A stretch of DNA of 64,000 bases, from NCBI RefSeq assembly GCF_024055575.1, contig NZ_JAMXOE010000029.1, forward strand, positions 1 to 64,000, written 5' to 3'. Source of the stretch: Mucilaginibacter flavidus. GTDB taxonomy: Bacteria; Bacteroidota; Bacteroidia; Sphingobacteriales; Sphingobacteriaceae. Shown piece after piece: positions 26,446 through 34,936 of the stretch. The position numbers and the translations under genes are program-made. The notes under the pieces were generated by a model. That model did no database searches, was not told the origin of the DNA, and was given only the letters and a program-made list of their open reading frames with translations. Within the stretch, counting starts at the first letter, position 1, and the number at the start of each line of letters is the position of its first letter.

Positions 26446-27570
26446 CTAACTAAAATTCGGATTTATTGTCTGTATTCTTGGTGCAAATTGCTTTGCTTCT
26501 GCCTCATTCTTGAACAGCATAAATAATGGCACGTTAATATAAAAGTTGCTCCTGCCAATCTTTTCCTTAGTTAAAAATCCTTTTGATACTAATAAATCAG
26601 CATATTTGGTTGCCGTAAGCCTGGAGACCATAAGCTCATTCATTAAAAATTCAATTTTTGTATAGGGGTGCCTAAAAATATTGTTCAATAAATCCTGACT
26701 ATACATCTTAGGAAACTCCTTCCTGATTCGCGTTTTATAGTCTTGCATCAAAACCCGCATGCGGGTAATAAGTACAATCGTTTCTTTAGCTGCCTGTTCA
26801 ATTCCTTTTAGCATATAAACTATCCATTCTTCCCACTCTCCTTCATCTCTAACTTTCTGTAAAAGCCTGTAGTAATCAAACTTATTGTTGATAATGAATC
26901 TGCTTAAATACAATATCGGCAAATCAAGTAAATCCTGAACTACCAAATACAATATATTCAATATGCGACCAGTCCTGCCATTTCCGTCGTAAAAAGGATG
27001 TATACTTTCAAACTGATGATGAATTAGAGCCATTTTCACCAACGGATCCAGGTCACTGTCATCGGAGTTATTAATAAACTTAACCATATTCTCTATCAGG
27101 CTAATTATCTCATCGTATAACTGCGGCGGTTTATAGACACTTTTACATGTAGATTGATTAATAAGTTCAGTTCCTGGCAGCCTTCTAAATCCCGCGTCAT
27201 TTTGCTCAAGAATCTTTTGGATATCTATGATATGATTAATGGTTATTATCTTGTTTTTTCTAACAATATCAAAGCCATGTTTCAACGCCTCTGCATAATT
27301 ATTTACTTCTTTAGCCGACGCACTGGTTATAAATTCTCCAAATAATTGCGCCTTGTATAATTCATCATGCGTTGTGATGATATTTTCAATTGCGGAACTA
27401 TCTTTAGCTTCCTGCAATGAAAGGGTATTAATTAAAATACTTTCGTTAGGAATGGTTGCGGCTATCCCCTTTAATTCAGCCAATCGCCGGTGTGCAGCAG
27501 CAAGCTGTTTTAAAACCGCCCGTGTTTCTAAATCTTGTTGAGGTGGAAGTAAAGGGATATGATAGTGCAT
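26446..27570 (-). CDS. Fic family protein (class II, N-terminal inhibitory helix)
   Basis: 374 aa. Fic domain with the complete catalytic motif HPFYDGNGRTGR starting at His191, so AMP transfer from ATP to a protein hydroxyl should be possible. The inhibitory motif (S/T)xxxE(G/N) is seen upstream as SSAIEN, which marks a class II, self-inhibited enzyme. After the Fic core, a C-terminal winged-helix region (YTKIEFLMNELMVSRLTATKYADLL) matches the Fic/DUF4172-type architecture common in Bacteroidota. Target unknown. It stands alone and is divergent from the MazG gene. Confidence 0.92.
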   Translation of the reverse strand: MHYHIPLLPPQQDLETRAVLKQLAAAHRRLAELKGIAATIPNESILINTLSLQEAKDSSAIENIITTHDELYKAQLFGEFITSASAKEVNNYAEALKHGFDIVRKNKIITINHIIDIQKILEQNDAGFRRLPGTELINQSTCKSVYKPPQLYDEIISLIENMVKFINNSDDSDLDPLVKMALIHHQFESIHPFYDGNGRTGRILNILYLVVQDLLDLPILYLSRFIINNKFDYYRLLQKVRDEGEWEEWIVYMLKGIEQAAKETIVLITRMRVLMQDYKTRIRKEFPKMYSQDLLNNIFRHPYTKIEFLMNELMVSRLTATKYADLLVSKGFLTKEKIGRSNFYINVPLFMLFKNEAEAKQFAPRIQTINPNFS

Positions 27571-27775
27571 ATAAAATAAGTAGAATCAAAAATACTATAT
27601 TAAAATTTGATTTAATAGCCTACCTAAACGCGGCGCACTAGTATTCCAACTCTGCGGGCCGGAGCTGCATACTGGCGCGTAAGGGGCATTACCTCCGCAG
27701 GTTAATTAAAAAGGAGTCGCAGTCCATACTTTAAATGTAAGCTCCATTATATTTCTTACCTTTCCGACAACTTAT

Positions 27776-28114
27776 ATGACGCTTATGAGTGATTTAAAAA
27801 ACCTCCAAAAAGCATTGCTTGATTTTCGTGATGAAAGAGACTGGGCACAATTTCATAATGCAAAGGACCTTGCTTTAGCTTTATCAATAGAAGCCGCTGA
27901 ATTAAATGAACTGTTTCTATGGAAAAAACCAGAAGATGCCAATATTGAAAAAATCAAGGACGAGCTGGCTGACGTTTTTGGGTATGTTTTATTATTGGCC
28001 GATAAATACAATCTCGATCTTATAGAAATAATGACGCGCAAAATTCAAAAAAATGCAGAAAAATATCCGGTAGATAAAGCAAAAGGCAATGCGAAAAAAT
28101 ACAATGAATTATGA
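27776..28114 (+). CDS. MazG-like nucleotide pyrophosphohydrolase
   Basis: 112 aa all-alpha NTP pyrophosphatase of the short MazG-like type. The metal-binding helices show SIEAAELNELFLWK (ExxE) and KDELADVFGYVLLLADKY (ExxD). It should hydrolyse (d)NTPs to monophosphate and pyrophosphate. It overlaps the next gene by four bases (ATGA), so the two proteins are made together. Free-standing MazG-like enzymes are recurrent in phage-conflict loci, where they may deplete nucleotides; that role here is inferred. Start at 27776; an alternative ATG lies at 27785. A TACCTTTC element 12 bases upstream may be its promoter. Confidence 0.87.
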   Translation: MTLMSDLKNLQKALLDFRDERDWAQFHNAKDLALALSIEAAELNELFLWKKPEDANIEKIKDELADVFGYVLLLADKYNLDLIEIMTRKIQKNAEKYPVDKAKGNAKKYNEL

Positions 28115-30303
28115 CATTGAATAAGTCCTTTGAAATAAAAAGATATGAGTTTAATGCCACTATGTTCAATGAATTTCAAAATCTTCATTTTGCTAAAGAT
28201 CTTTGGCCGATTGTATATATTTTAAGTGATGGCGCTATCAAAGAAGCTTACGTGGGCGAAACGACAGACACTTACGCAAGAATGTCCGCACATTTAAAAA
28301 GTGGAGCTAAAAATGTTCTTTCAACCGTGCATTTGATCAGCAGTGAGAAATTTAATAAGTCTGCCACACTTGATATAGAATCGAATTTAATAAAATATAT
28401 AGCCGGCGACGGTCAATATAAGTTGATTAACGGAAATATTGGCCTCGCCAATCACAATTACTATCAAAAAAAAGAAGTCTACTGGGATATTTTTAACCTG
28501 ATTTGGAACAATTTAAGATCAGAAGGAATAACTAAACATTCAATTGAGCATATAAATAACTCTGATCTTTTTAAATATTCGCCGTATAAAAGTCTTACCA
28601 CCGACCAGCGCGAGGGGTTGTTAATTATACTGAAAGGTCTCCTTGATAACAACGTCAAAAACATCATTGCTGAGGGCGGAGCGGGCACAGGCAAGACCAT
28701 TCTTGCTACATTTCTATTTAAGCTTCTCAACTCGAAGTATGAAGAATTCAATTATAAAGAATTTGGAGACGATGAAGCGGAATTTATTCAAACAGTTTTC
28801 GAATTAAAAAGGAGGTATCCCAATCCAAAAATGGCCCTCGTTGTACCGATGGCTTCATTTAGAAATACTTTAAAAAAGGTATTCAAAAATATCAAAGGCT
28901 TAAGTGCCAATATGGTAATCGGGCCCGCAGATTTGATTAAAGACAATTTTGACATTGTCCTCGTTGATGAATCTCACAGGCTAAGAAGAAGAGTAAACCT
29001 GGGCACTTACTTTCATGCGTTCGATGTAGTATGCGGAAAACTTGGTATTGATAAAAATAACTGTAGCGAGTTAGATTGGGTCGTTAAACAGTCGAACAAG
29101 GCTGTATTACTTTATGATGAAAATCAATCGATTAAGCCTTCTGACGTAAAGAAAAATGATTTTGATAGGCTTAAATCCTCAAATCTTACAAAGGTCGTAT
29201 CTCTTAAGTCTCAATTTAGAGTGAAAGGCGGCAATGGTTATGTTAAATATGTTCACGATCTTCTGAATTGCAAACTTGATGAATCGCAAAGGCTTTTTCC
29301 ATCAAAGGAATATGAGTTCGTTCTTTTTGATTCAATCGAGGCCATGGTTAACGAGGTTAAATTAAGAGATTCAGAGACTGGCTTAGCTCGGTTGATTGGT
29401 GGCTATTCATGGCCATGGATTTCAAAGAACGACAAAAGTGCCTATGATATAATCATTGATGGCTATAAGCTGCAGTGGAACAGTGTTTCTGATGATTTCA
29501 TAAATTCCTCTAATGCATTAAATGAAGTTGGATGTATACATACGACTCAAGGTTACGATTTGAACTATGCAGGTGTCATTTTTGGACATGAGATTACCTA
29601 TGATAAAGGGAAGAATGAGATTGTAATTTTGAAAGAGAATTACCACGATAAAAATGGGAAAATATCGATTAACGATCCTTTAGATCTAAAAGCATTTATT
29701 ATAAACATATATAAAACTATAATGCTGCGGGGGATAAAAGGAACTTATTTATATATCTGTGATAAGAACTTAAGAGAATATTTTGAAAAGCACATTGAGG
29801 CCAATCGCAAAATTATTTCCACCAACTATTTAGACTCAGATCAGGTAGTGCCATTCGTTAATTCAATTCCAGTCTTCGATTTAAAAGCCGCAGCCGGAAA
29901 TTTTAGCGCCCTACAACAAGTCGATACCGAAAAGTATGATTGGGTTTCTTTGCCGCCAAGATACAAGCCTTCAAAAGAATTATTTGCATGTACCGTGATA
30001 GGTGAATCGATGAACAAGGTTATCCCCAACGGCTCTCTTTGTCTATTCCGTCGGGATGGTGGAGGCTCCAGAAATGGCAAGATCGTTCTTGTTAGGCATT
30101 CCAATATCCAGGACCCTGATTTTGGTTCAGGCTATACTGTAAAGGAATATATAAGTAAGAAAAATGTCAGTGACGAACAATGGTTTCATGAAGAAATAAT
30201 ATTAAAGCCACTATCATATGATTCGACATATCAAAACATAGTTTTCACTGCGGATGAATTAACTGACTTAGAAGTAGTTGGAATATTTGAATGCGTTCTA
30301 TAG
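28111..30303 (+). CDS. GIY-YIG / DUF2075 ATPase / S24-like fusion protein
   Basis: 730 aa with three parts. Residues ~1-110 resemble a GIY-YIG nuclease domain (WPIVYILSDGAIKEAYVGET...ARMSAHLKSG). Residues ~165-600 are a DUF2075 superfamily-1-like ATPase with Walker A GGAGTGKT (Lys195) and Walker B DIVLVDESHRLRRR, plus a later VGCIHTTQGYDLNYAGVIFG helicase motif. The last ~100 residues form an S24/LexA-like peptidase with the Ser in VIGESMN (Ser633) and the Lys in YTVKEYI (Lys678), a plausible self-cleaving switch. Overlap with the MazG-like gene marks a two-gene system. Likely anti-phage or DNA-damage related; function inferred. Confidence 0.85.
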   Translation: MTLNKSFEIKRYEFNATMFNEFQNLHFAKDLWPIVYILSDGAIKEAYVGETTDTYARMSAHLKSGAKNVLSTVHLISSEKFNKSATLDIESNLIKYIAGDGQYKLINGNIGLANHNYYQKKEVYWDIFNLIWNNLRSEGITKHSIEHINNSDLFKYSPYKSLTTDQREGLLIILKGLLDNNVKNIIAEGGAGTGKTILATFLFKLLNSKYEEFNYKEFGDDEAEFIQTVFELKRRYPNPKMALVVPMASFRNTLKKVFKNIKGLSANMVIGPADLIKDNFDIVLVDESHRLRRRVNLGTYFHAFDVVCGKLGIDKNNCSELDWVVKQSNKAVLLYDENQSIKPSDVKKNDFDRLKSSNLTKVVSLKSQFRVKGGNGYVKYVHDLLNCKLDESQRLFPSKEYEFVLFDSIEAMVNEVKLRDSETGLARLIGGYSWPWISKNDKSAYDIIIDGYKLQWNSVSDDFINSSNALNEVGCIHTTQGYDLNYAGVIFGHEITYDKGKNEIVILKENYHDKNGKISINDPLDLKAFIINIYKTIMLRGIKGTYLYICDKNLREYFEKHIEANRKIISTNYLDSDQVVPFVNSIPVFDLKAAAGNFSALQQVDTEKYDWVSLPPRYKPSKELFACTVIGESMNKVIPNGSLCLFRRDGGGSRNGKIVLVRHSNIQDPDFGSGYTVKEYISKKNVSDEQWFHEEIILKPLSYDSTYQNIVFTADELTDLEVVGIFECVL

Positions 30304-30491
30304 TGCCACGGTCTAGGCAGGTAGTCGAAGGCACAAATTCAACTTTTAACATGCCATGTTGTTTTAGGGACGTAAGAGAGGGATAACAAACGGAGAGAGA
30401 ATGGTTGATTTTCCACTTATAGTTAGCGTAAATATAAAACAGTTGTCCGAACATGGATTCATGCCATACATCTGTGAGGCTGGCAATAGCT

Positions 30492-30672
30492 TTATATTGA
30501 AAGGTTGGCTGGTGGATAGTGCTCCTTTGCGTAATCAGTAAATCTATCTACAGAATCATTATACTCGACAACAAAGTCAACGAGTTCAAACTTTGGCTTT
30601 CTATAGATCTCAACGATATTTTTCGTTATTTGCCGCCTTGTTCCATCTTTAAACGTTTTTACCCCCCCCCCC
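30492..30672 (-). pseudogene. Gene remnant cut by a MITE
   Basis: The minus strand encodes a protein-like tail (TRRQITKNIVEIYRKPKF, VDFVVEYNDSVDRFTDYAK) that ends at 30492. Its N-terminal side runs straight into an 11-base C run and the 141-bp element at 30673. No matching beginning is seen beyond the element. Family unknown. Bases 30304-30491 hold nothing recognisable. Confidence 0.3.
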
Positions 30673-30813
30673 GCTGCCGCAAGCGTCCTCGCTTGTGGCC
30701 CGCGTTTAGGTCGCCCACCATCCATTCGACATAATGCCTGGTGGTAGGCAATCAAACGTCAATGTATATTTGTTACCTGTCAACCTACCACAAGCGAGGA
30801 CGCTGGCGGTAGC
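30673..30813. mobile_element. 141-bp MITE, copy 1
   Basis: Terminal inverted repeats of ~25 bp: GCTGCCGCAAGCGTCCTCGC on the left and GCGAGGACGCTGGCGGTAGC on the right. A second copy of exactly the same length is at 31939-32079. Inside, CATTCGACATAATGCCTGG is conserved in both. No coding capacity; movement would need an enzyme from elsewhere. Confidence 0.8.
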
Positions 30814-30938
30814 GAAAGAGAAAAATTACCCAAATCATATTAAGGCTACATCTCACAGATAACAATTACTACGCTTAGATGATATAGAATGATTAGTTTT
30901 AGGTCGTAACAAATTAGGTCCGCATTACAAATCAAGCC

Positions 30939-31454
30939 ATGTTATTTCTTCCTTTTGAAAGTTTTTACATTTCGAGCCCGCTAAAATCAGGAGAAATAGA
31001 GCAGCGCCTTGGGGCGGAAGTTGAACGTCCCAAAGGGTTTACTTTTCTATTGATATTCAGGCAGCAATCATTAGATCGTTACTTTAGCGGGTATGTGGAC
31101 GCCCGTGGGTTTGAAATTAAACCTGCGTTTGTTGGCCGCGATTCATTTATACCGGAAATAAGCGGAACCATTGAAACTCAACTTACAGGCAGCCTTTTAA
31201 AAGTTAAAATGCGGCTGAGTTCATTGGTGTTCGCGTTTATGTTCCTTTGGTTAGGCATTGCGGGAATTGCCGGGCTATGGATGGTTTTTACGGGTTTTAC
31301 AAAGAAGCCGTTCACTTCAGATACGCTTGCTCCCTTGTGGATGTTTTTATTTGGCTACCTTTTGATGATGGGTTGTTTTAACTATCACAGTTGGTCGGCA
31401 AAAAATAAGTTATGCGAAATATTGGATGGCGAGATTGCCCGGATTCATCCTTAA
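30939..31454 (+). CDS. Hypothetical membrane protein
   Basis: 171 aa. The N-terminal ~90 residues are a soluble beta-rich domain (FRQQSLDRYFSGYVDARGFE) and two membrane helices follow (about residues 97-117 and 128-146), with a short C-terminal tail containing LCEILDGEI. I do not recognise the family. Flanked on both sides by dispersed repeats, so it is a small gene isolated in a repeat-rich stretch. Possibly a remnant of a larger locus. Confidence 0.65.
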   Translation: MLFLPFESFYISSPLKSGEIEQRLGAEVERPKGFTFLLIFRQQSLDRYFSGYVDARGFEIKPAFVGRDSFIPEISGTIETQLTGSLLKVKMRLSSLVFAFMFLWLGIAGIAGLWMVFTGFTKKPFTSDTLAPLWMFLFGYLLMMGCFNYHSWSAKNKLCEILDGEIARIHP

Positions 31455-31464
31455 ATACGGCGCA

Positions 31465-31545
31465 CGCTGTCCGTAGTTTCCAAACTACGGACGACTATGC
31501 CCGGAGACGCTGTCTCTCTTGCCCCGCGTTCAGGTAACCCGCATG
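31465..31545. repeat. CGTAGTTTCCAAACTACGG repeat, copy 1
   Basis: The palindrome GTCCGTAGTTTCCAAACTAC with GGAC is followed by GACTATGCCCGGAGACGCTG and CCCGCATGCC. A second copy with the same order is at 33329-33409, where the stem has degenerated. Confidence 0.7.
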
Positions 31546-31734
31546 CCATGTAACCACAAACCCGGGTTAGCGATTGGCGTGGATACCGGCCTTCGGGGGC
31601 CTCAGTGCAGGCCGCGCCTAAGGCCTGCAGGCGTATGAACAGAAAGCGCGCCCCGCTTCTACCGGCGGGGAACCCCATGTTAAATAGTGGGCAGTGGGGT
31701 ATAGTGAGTGGTGAGTAGTGAGTAGGCAGTGGCT

Positions 31735-31933
31735 AATCAGTTGGCTTTAGGAGTTGGCAGTGGTTAACCGTTTCAATCAATTATAAAATAACCATTTTAA
31801 TCAGTTGGCAGTTAGGAGTGGGCAGTTGGCAGTTATTAACCGCTTCAATCAATTATAAAACAACCATTGTAATCAGTTGGCAGTTTTGAGTGGGCAGTTG
31901 GCAGTGATTAGCCGTTTCAATCAATTATAAAAT
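31735..31933. repeat. Three tandem 64-72-bp repeats
   Basis: Copies at 31735-31798, 31799-31870 and 31871-31933. Each begins AATCAGTTGGC and contains CAATCAATTATAAAA. The leader at 31680-31734 is a GTGAGTGGTGAGTAG word array related to 34165-34220. The array runs directly into MITE copy 2, so the element may have inserted into it. Confidence 0.8.
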
Positions 31934-31938
31934 CCCCC

Positions 31939-32079
31939 GCTGCCGCAAGCGTCCTCGCTTGTGGCCCGCGTTTAGGTCACCCAACATCCATTCGACATAA
32001 TGCCTGGTGGTAGGCAGTCAATCGTCAATGTATCCTTGTTACCTGTAAACGTACCACAAGCAGGGACGCTTGCGGTAGC
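31939..32079. mobile_element. 141-bp MITE, copy 2
   Basis: Same length and ends as the copy at 30673-30813, with about 90 percent identity judged by eye. The right end reads GGGACGCTTGCGGTAGC. Orientation is the same as copy 1. Bases 32080-32164 contain nothing recognisable. Confidence 0.8.
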
Positions 32080-32164
32080 AAAAGAAGCTTAAAATTTATT
32101 TTGCGGGATAACGATATTGAAATTGGGACGGGAGTTAAAGATATTTTACCCGGCTAATTATTTA

Positions 32165-32383
32165 TTAGTTAATTATGCCAGGGTCTTCATTACAATCAAT
32201 GTCAGTAATGATTTCGTTCCCAAATATACTTATAAGGAGAATTATCAACCCGTCCCCCTCTTCCGGCCCGCTGGACGTACATTTAATAAGCGGCGAAATA
32301 ACATCGTAGGCGACCTTGTTCCCGGTTTTAATTTTACCATTTTCAACCGTAACCTGGTGCCCATTAAACTTAAATTTAGTCAT
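32165..32383 (-). CDS. Small hypothetical protein
   Basis: 73 aa if started at the ATG at 32383 (TKFKFNGHQVTVENGKIKTG); an earlier in-frame ATG at 32449 overlaps the SRAP gene end region. The N-terminal half is beta-like with alternating polar and hydrophobic residues. The C-terminal half (LIILLISIFGNEII) is hydrophobic. No family recognised. It follows the SRAP gene on the same strand, so it may be cotranscribed with it. Confidence 0.4.
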   Translation of the reverse strand: MTKFKFNGHQVTVENGKIKTGNKVAYDVISPLIKCTSSGPEEGDGLIILLISIFGNEIITDIDCNEDPGIIN

Positions 32384-32452
32384 CAAATATATTTTAACCG
32401 TTTGCGCTCCGTCCCCGCGTTCAGGTGGCCAGTATGCTTTCGCGCTCAAAAA

Positions 32453-33211
32453 TCAGGCAGCCAATAATTTTTTAATCCAATCTTCACCGGCAAGTTCGGG
32501 GTATTCAAAAACGTCGGTAATGTACTCGTGGTTGCTGTGCACCTTTGATTTGTTTACATCATTACTTACAGGGTGGGCGGTTAAAATGCCGTTTTCGAGG
32601 GGTAACATCAGGGCTTTTAATTCCTCCGGTAACAGATCTTTTTTTAACCACATGTTTTCAATTTCCCGCGGCAATATAACCGGCATCCGTAATTTTTTAT
32701 TGTGGATTTTCGTCATAAGGTGGTTTGGCGCAGCAGTTGTAGTAACAATAGACAAGGTTTTTAGCACGTCGCCGTTTTCTCTTTTCCAATAAGAATAAAT
32801 GCCGGCAAAGGCAAATGGTTCCCTGTCTTTGGGGTAAATAAAAAACGGGTAAGCAACGTCGTTATAATCCATCGATTCAAAAAAGCCGTCGGCTAATACC
32901 AGGCAGCGCCGCTCCAAAATTGGTTTTTTAAAGGATTTTAGCTCAAATATGGTTTCGCATTTTGAATTGAGGTTGCCAACGCGGTATTTTTTAGCGTCGG
33001 TGTCGTTAAAGGCAAAATGCGGTACCAGCGCCCATTGGGCCAGCTCAATTTCTTCGGGGTTCTCCTGGGTTATTATTGGCAGGTCGGGATGGGCAAAACC
33101 GTTTGCATGATAAAGTTTTTTCATCTTATCAATAAAGTGAGGATGAAATTTTCGCCCGAACCTTTTTTCATAGGCATCCGGATTGCCTGAAACCTGCACA
33201 TGATAACACAT
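32453..33211 (-). CDS. SOS response-associated peptidase (SRAP, YedK/HMCES)
   Basis: 252 aa from the ATG at 33211, chosen because the mature protein must begin Met-Cys: MCYHVQVSGN gives catalytic Cys2, which in the family forms a thiazolidine link to abasic sites in single-stranded DNA. The other hallmarks are present: LNSKCETIFE (Asn and Glu), RRCLVLADGFFE (Glu), and TTAAPNHLMTKIHNKKLRMP with the active-site His. It should protect abasic sites during replication. Cytoplasmic. An in-frame start at 33268 is rejected because it would bury Cys2. Confidence 0.93.
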   Translation of the reverse strand: MCYHVQVSGNPDAYEKRFGRKFHPHFIDKMKKLYHANGFAHPDLPIITQENPEEIELAQWALVPHFAFNDTDAKKYRVGNLNSKCETIFELKSFKKPILERRCLVLADGFFESMDYNDVAYPFFIYPKDREPFAFAGIYSYWKRENGDVLKTLSIVTTTAAPNHLMTKIHNKKLRMPVILPREIENMWLKKDLLPEELKALMLPLENGILTAHPVSNDVNKSKVHSNHEYITDVFEYPELAGEDWIKKLLAA

Positions 33212-33328
33212 AGTAATTAGTTTAACTGTATGAACAAATTGGAACGTAAGCGGTTCTGAAAAATCCAAGTTAAAAAAAATATTTAATGAAAAAAATATGA
33301 AATAACCTCCTCTGGTGCGAGACTGACC

Positions 33329-33409
33329 CGCTGTTTGTAGTTTAGAAACTACGGACGACTATGCTGGGAGATGCGGTCTCCCTTGCCGCGCGTTTAGGGT
33401 AGCCCGCAT
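33329..33409. repeat. CGTAGTTTCCAAACTACGG repeat, copy 2
   Basis: Matches 31465-31545 in order (ACTACGGACGACTATGC, GGTCTCCCTTGCC, GCCCGCATT). It lies between the SRAP and KilA-N genes. Confidence 0.65.
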
Positions 33410-33519
33410 TCTCCATAGTAGTATGTCACCGGTTAGCGATAAAAAAATCCTGCTACAATTTCTTTTTGCTAATATAATTAGTAAATTGCCATGATCAAAC
33501 GCCAATAAAATTATAGCAA

Positions 33520-34185
33520 ATGGCAAAAAGTAAAACTATCAATGTAAAAGGGACTGAAATTGTTTTGTTCCAGAACGGGGATGAAGACTATGTTTCAATT
33601 ACCGACATAGCCCGCCATAAAGACAGCGCCAATACCGATTCTATTATTCAGAATTGGCTGCGAAATAGAAATACGATTGAGTTATTGGGTTTTTGGGAGC
33701 TAATGTACAACCCCGGTTTTAAACCCCTCGAATTCGAGGGGTTTAAAAAGCAGGCCGGGCTAAATAGTTTTGTAATGACACCTAAAAAATGGATTGAAAA
33801 TACAAATGCCATAGGTATTATTTCAAAGTCGGGAAGATATGGCGGGACATTTGCCCATAAAGATATCGCATTTGAATTTGCTTCGTGGATTTCTATTGAG
33901 TTTAAGTTGTACATCATCAAGGAGTTTCAACGCCTTAAAGATGACGAAAACGACCGCCTCAAATTAAACTGGAACCTGCAGCGCACACTGGCAAAGGTGA
34001 ATTACCATATCCACACCGATGCTATAACCCATGTATTAGCCTATGGTTTCGGCCGGTTAGGTTTGCAGTCCATTACGGCCGATACCCACCCCGGGAATCT
34101 GCGATCCATCCAAATACTTGAAAGGTATGGGTTTGTGAAGGTTAATGGTATGGAAAATATTTACATATTGGTGAGTGGTGAATAG
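33520..34185 (+). CDS. KilA-N domain protein with a GNAT-derived tail (chimera)
   Basis: 221 aa. Residues 1-165 are a KilA-N DNA-binding domain of the Bacteroidota type (YVSITDIARHKDSANTDSII, KSGRYGGTFAHKDIAFEFA, IEFKLYIIKEFQRLK). After LAKVNYHIHTDAI the expected KilA-N continuation is replaced by HVLAYGFGRLGLQSITAD, HPGNLRSIQILERYGF, which is the acetyl-CoA-side half of a RimJ/RimL-type GNAT acetyltransferase. Neither half is complete: the GNAT part lacks its N-terminal strands. This looks like a fusion by deletion between two neighbouring genes. Function of the product is doubtful; DNA binding could persist. The ORF is intact. Confidence 0.8.
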   Translation: MAKSKTINVKGTEIVLFQNGDEDYVSITDIARHKDSANTDSIIQNWLRNRNTIELLGFWELMYNPGFKPLEFEGFKKQAGLNSFVMTPKKWIENTNAIGIISKSGRYGGTFAHKDIAFEFASWISIEFKLYIIKEFQRLKDDENDRLKLNWNLQRTLAKVNYHIHTDAITHVLAYGFGRLGLQSITADTHPGNLRSIQILERYGFVKVNGMENIYILVSGE

Positions 34186-34345
34186 TGAGTGGGGAGTGGT
34201 TGATTAATCAGTTGGGGAGTTAGAAGGTTCACCATGAATGGCCCTGGTCCGTATGCTTTCCTTTGGCAAACCGGGGGCGACCGGGATTGTATACTGTGGA
34301 GGCGGGGGGTGCTGATGTGGGGGTATTGGATTAACTTAGTGTTGT

Positions 34346-34795
34346 CCCCGCTCAATTGCCGCGGGGGCTAGTCCTTTTTGTCTTGATACAAAAAGGACCA
34401 AAAAAATCAAGACAGAAAAAAGCTTCCGCGCTGCAGGCCAGACTCCCTGGCCCGCTTTTCTGTCGTGCCTTTGCCCGCCGTAAACACAATGCTACTGCTT
34501 AACTAACCATGAAATACTTGGGGGCATCCAATAATTTTTCGTTGTCCGTCACCAGATAAGCTTCGGGCAAAAGCCAAGACAACTGCAGGCCTGTGCGTAG
34601 GGCAGGGCATAGGAAATTTTTGCATACAGGTTCGGCGAGAGAAAGGGTCATCCGGCAAAAAGATTCCAGCCCGCAGTTGTTTTGGCTTTGTGCGTGAAAG
34701 GCCTGAAGCGCAAGAAGCATTTCTGGTGACTTGATTTTTTTGGTTACTTTTTGTATCAAGACAAAAAGTAACAGCCCCGCGGCAATTGAGCGGGG
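34346..34795. mobile_element. 450-bp element with ~95-bp inverted termini
   Basis: The left end CCCCGCTCAATTGCCGCGGG continues into TTTTTGTCTTGATACAAAAA and AAAAAAATCAAG. The right end is its reverse complement (CCCGCGGCAATTGAGCGGGG), preceded by CTTTTTGTATCAAGACAAAA. The match extends inward through a GCAGGCC/GCCTGAAG block. The interior of ~250 bp encodes nothing credible. A non-autonomous element or fold-back repeat in the 34186-34936 gap. Confidence 0.7.
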
Positions 34796-34936
34796 TGGAT
34801 ATAAGGTTAATCCCCGAAAATAAATTTCGAAGCAACCCGAGACAGCGTTAAGGCGAAAATCAACCTGTCTTATTTTAATATTACCGAATTCCGTACCTTT
34901 AAAACCTGCACTTGCAACAGGCAATAGCCGCAAAAT

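Noticed and set aside
26446..27570. Fic gene as the toxin of a toxin-antitoxin pair
   Set aside because: The inhibitory helix is within the same protein (SSAIEN), and no small antitoxin gene is adjacent, so it is a self-inhibited class II Fic protein.
31451..31678. 75-aa ORF on the minus strand
   Set aside because: It is a reading of the CGTAGTTTCCAAACTACGG repeat and adjacent GC-rich sequence, without coding features.
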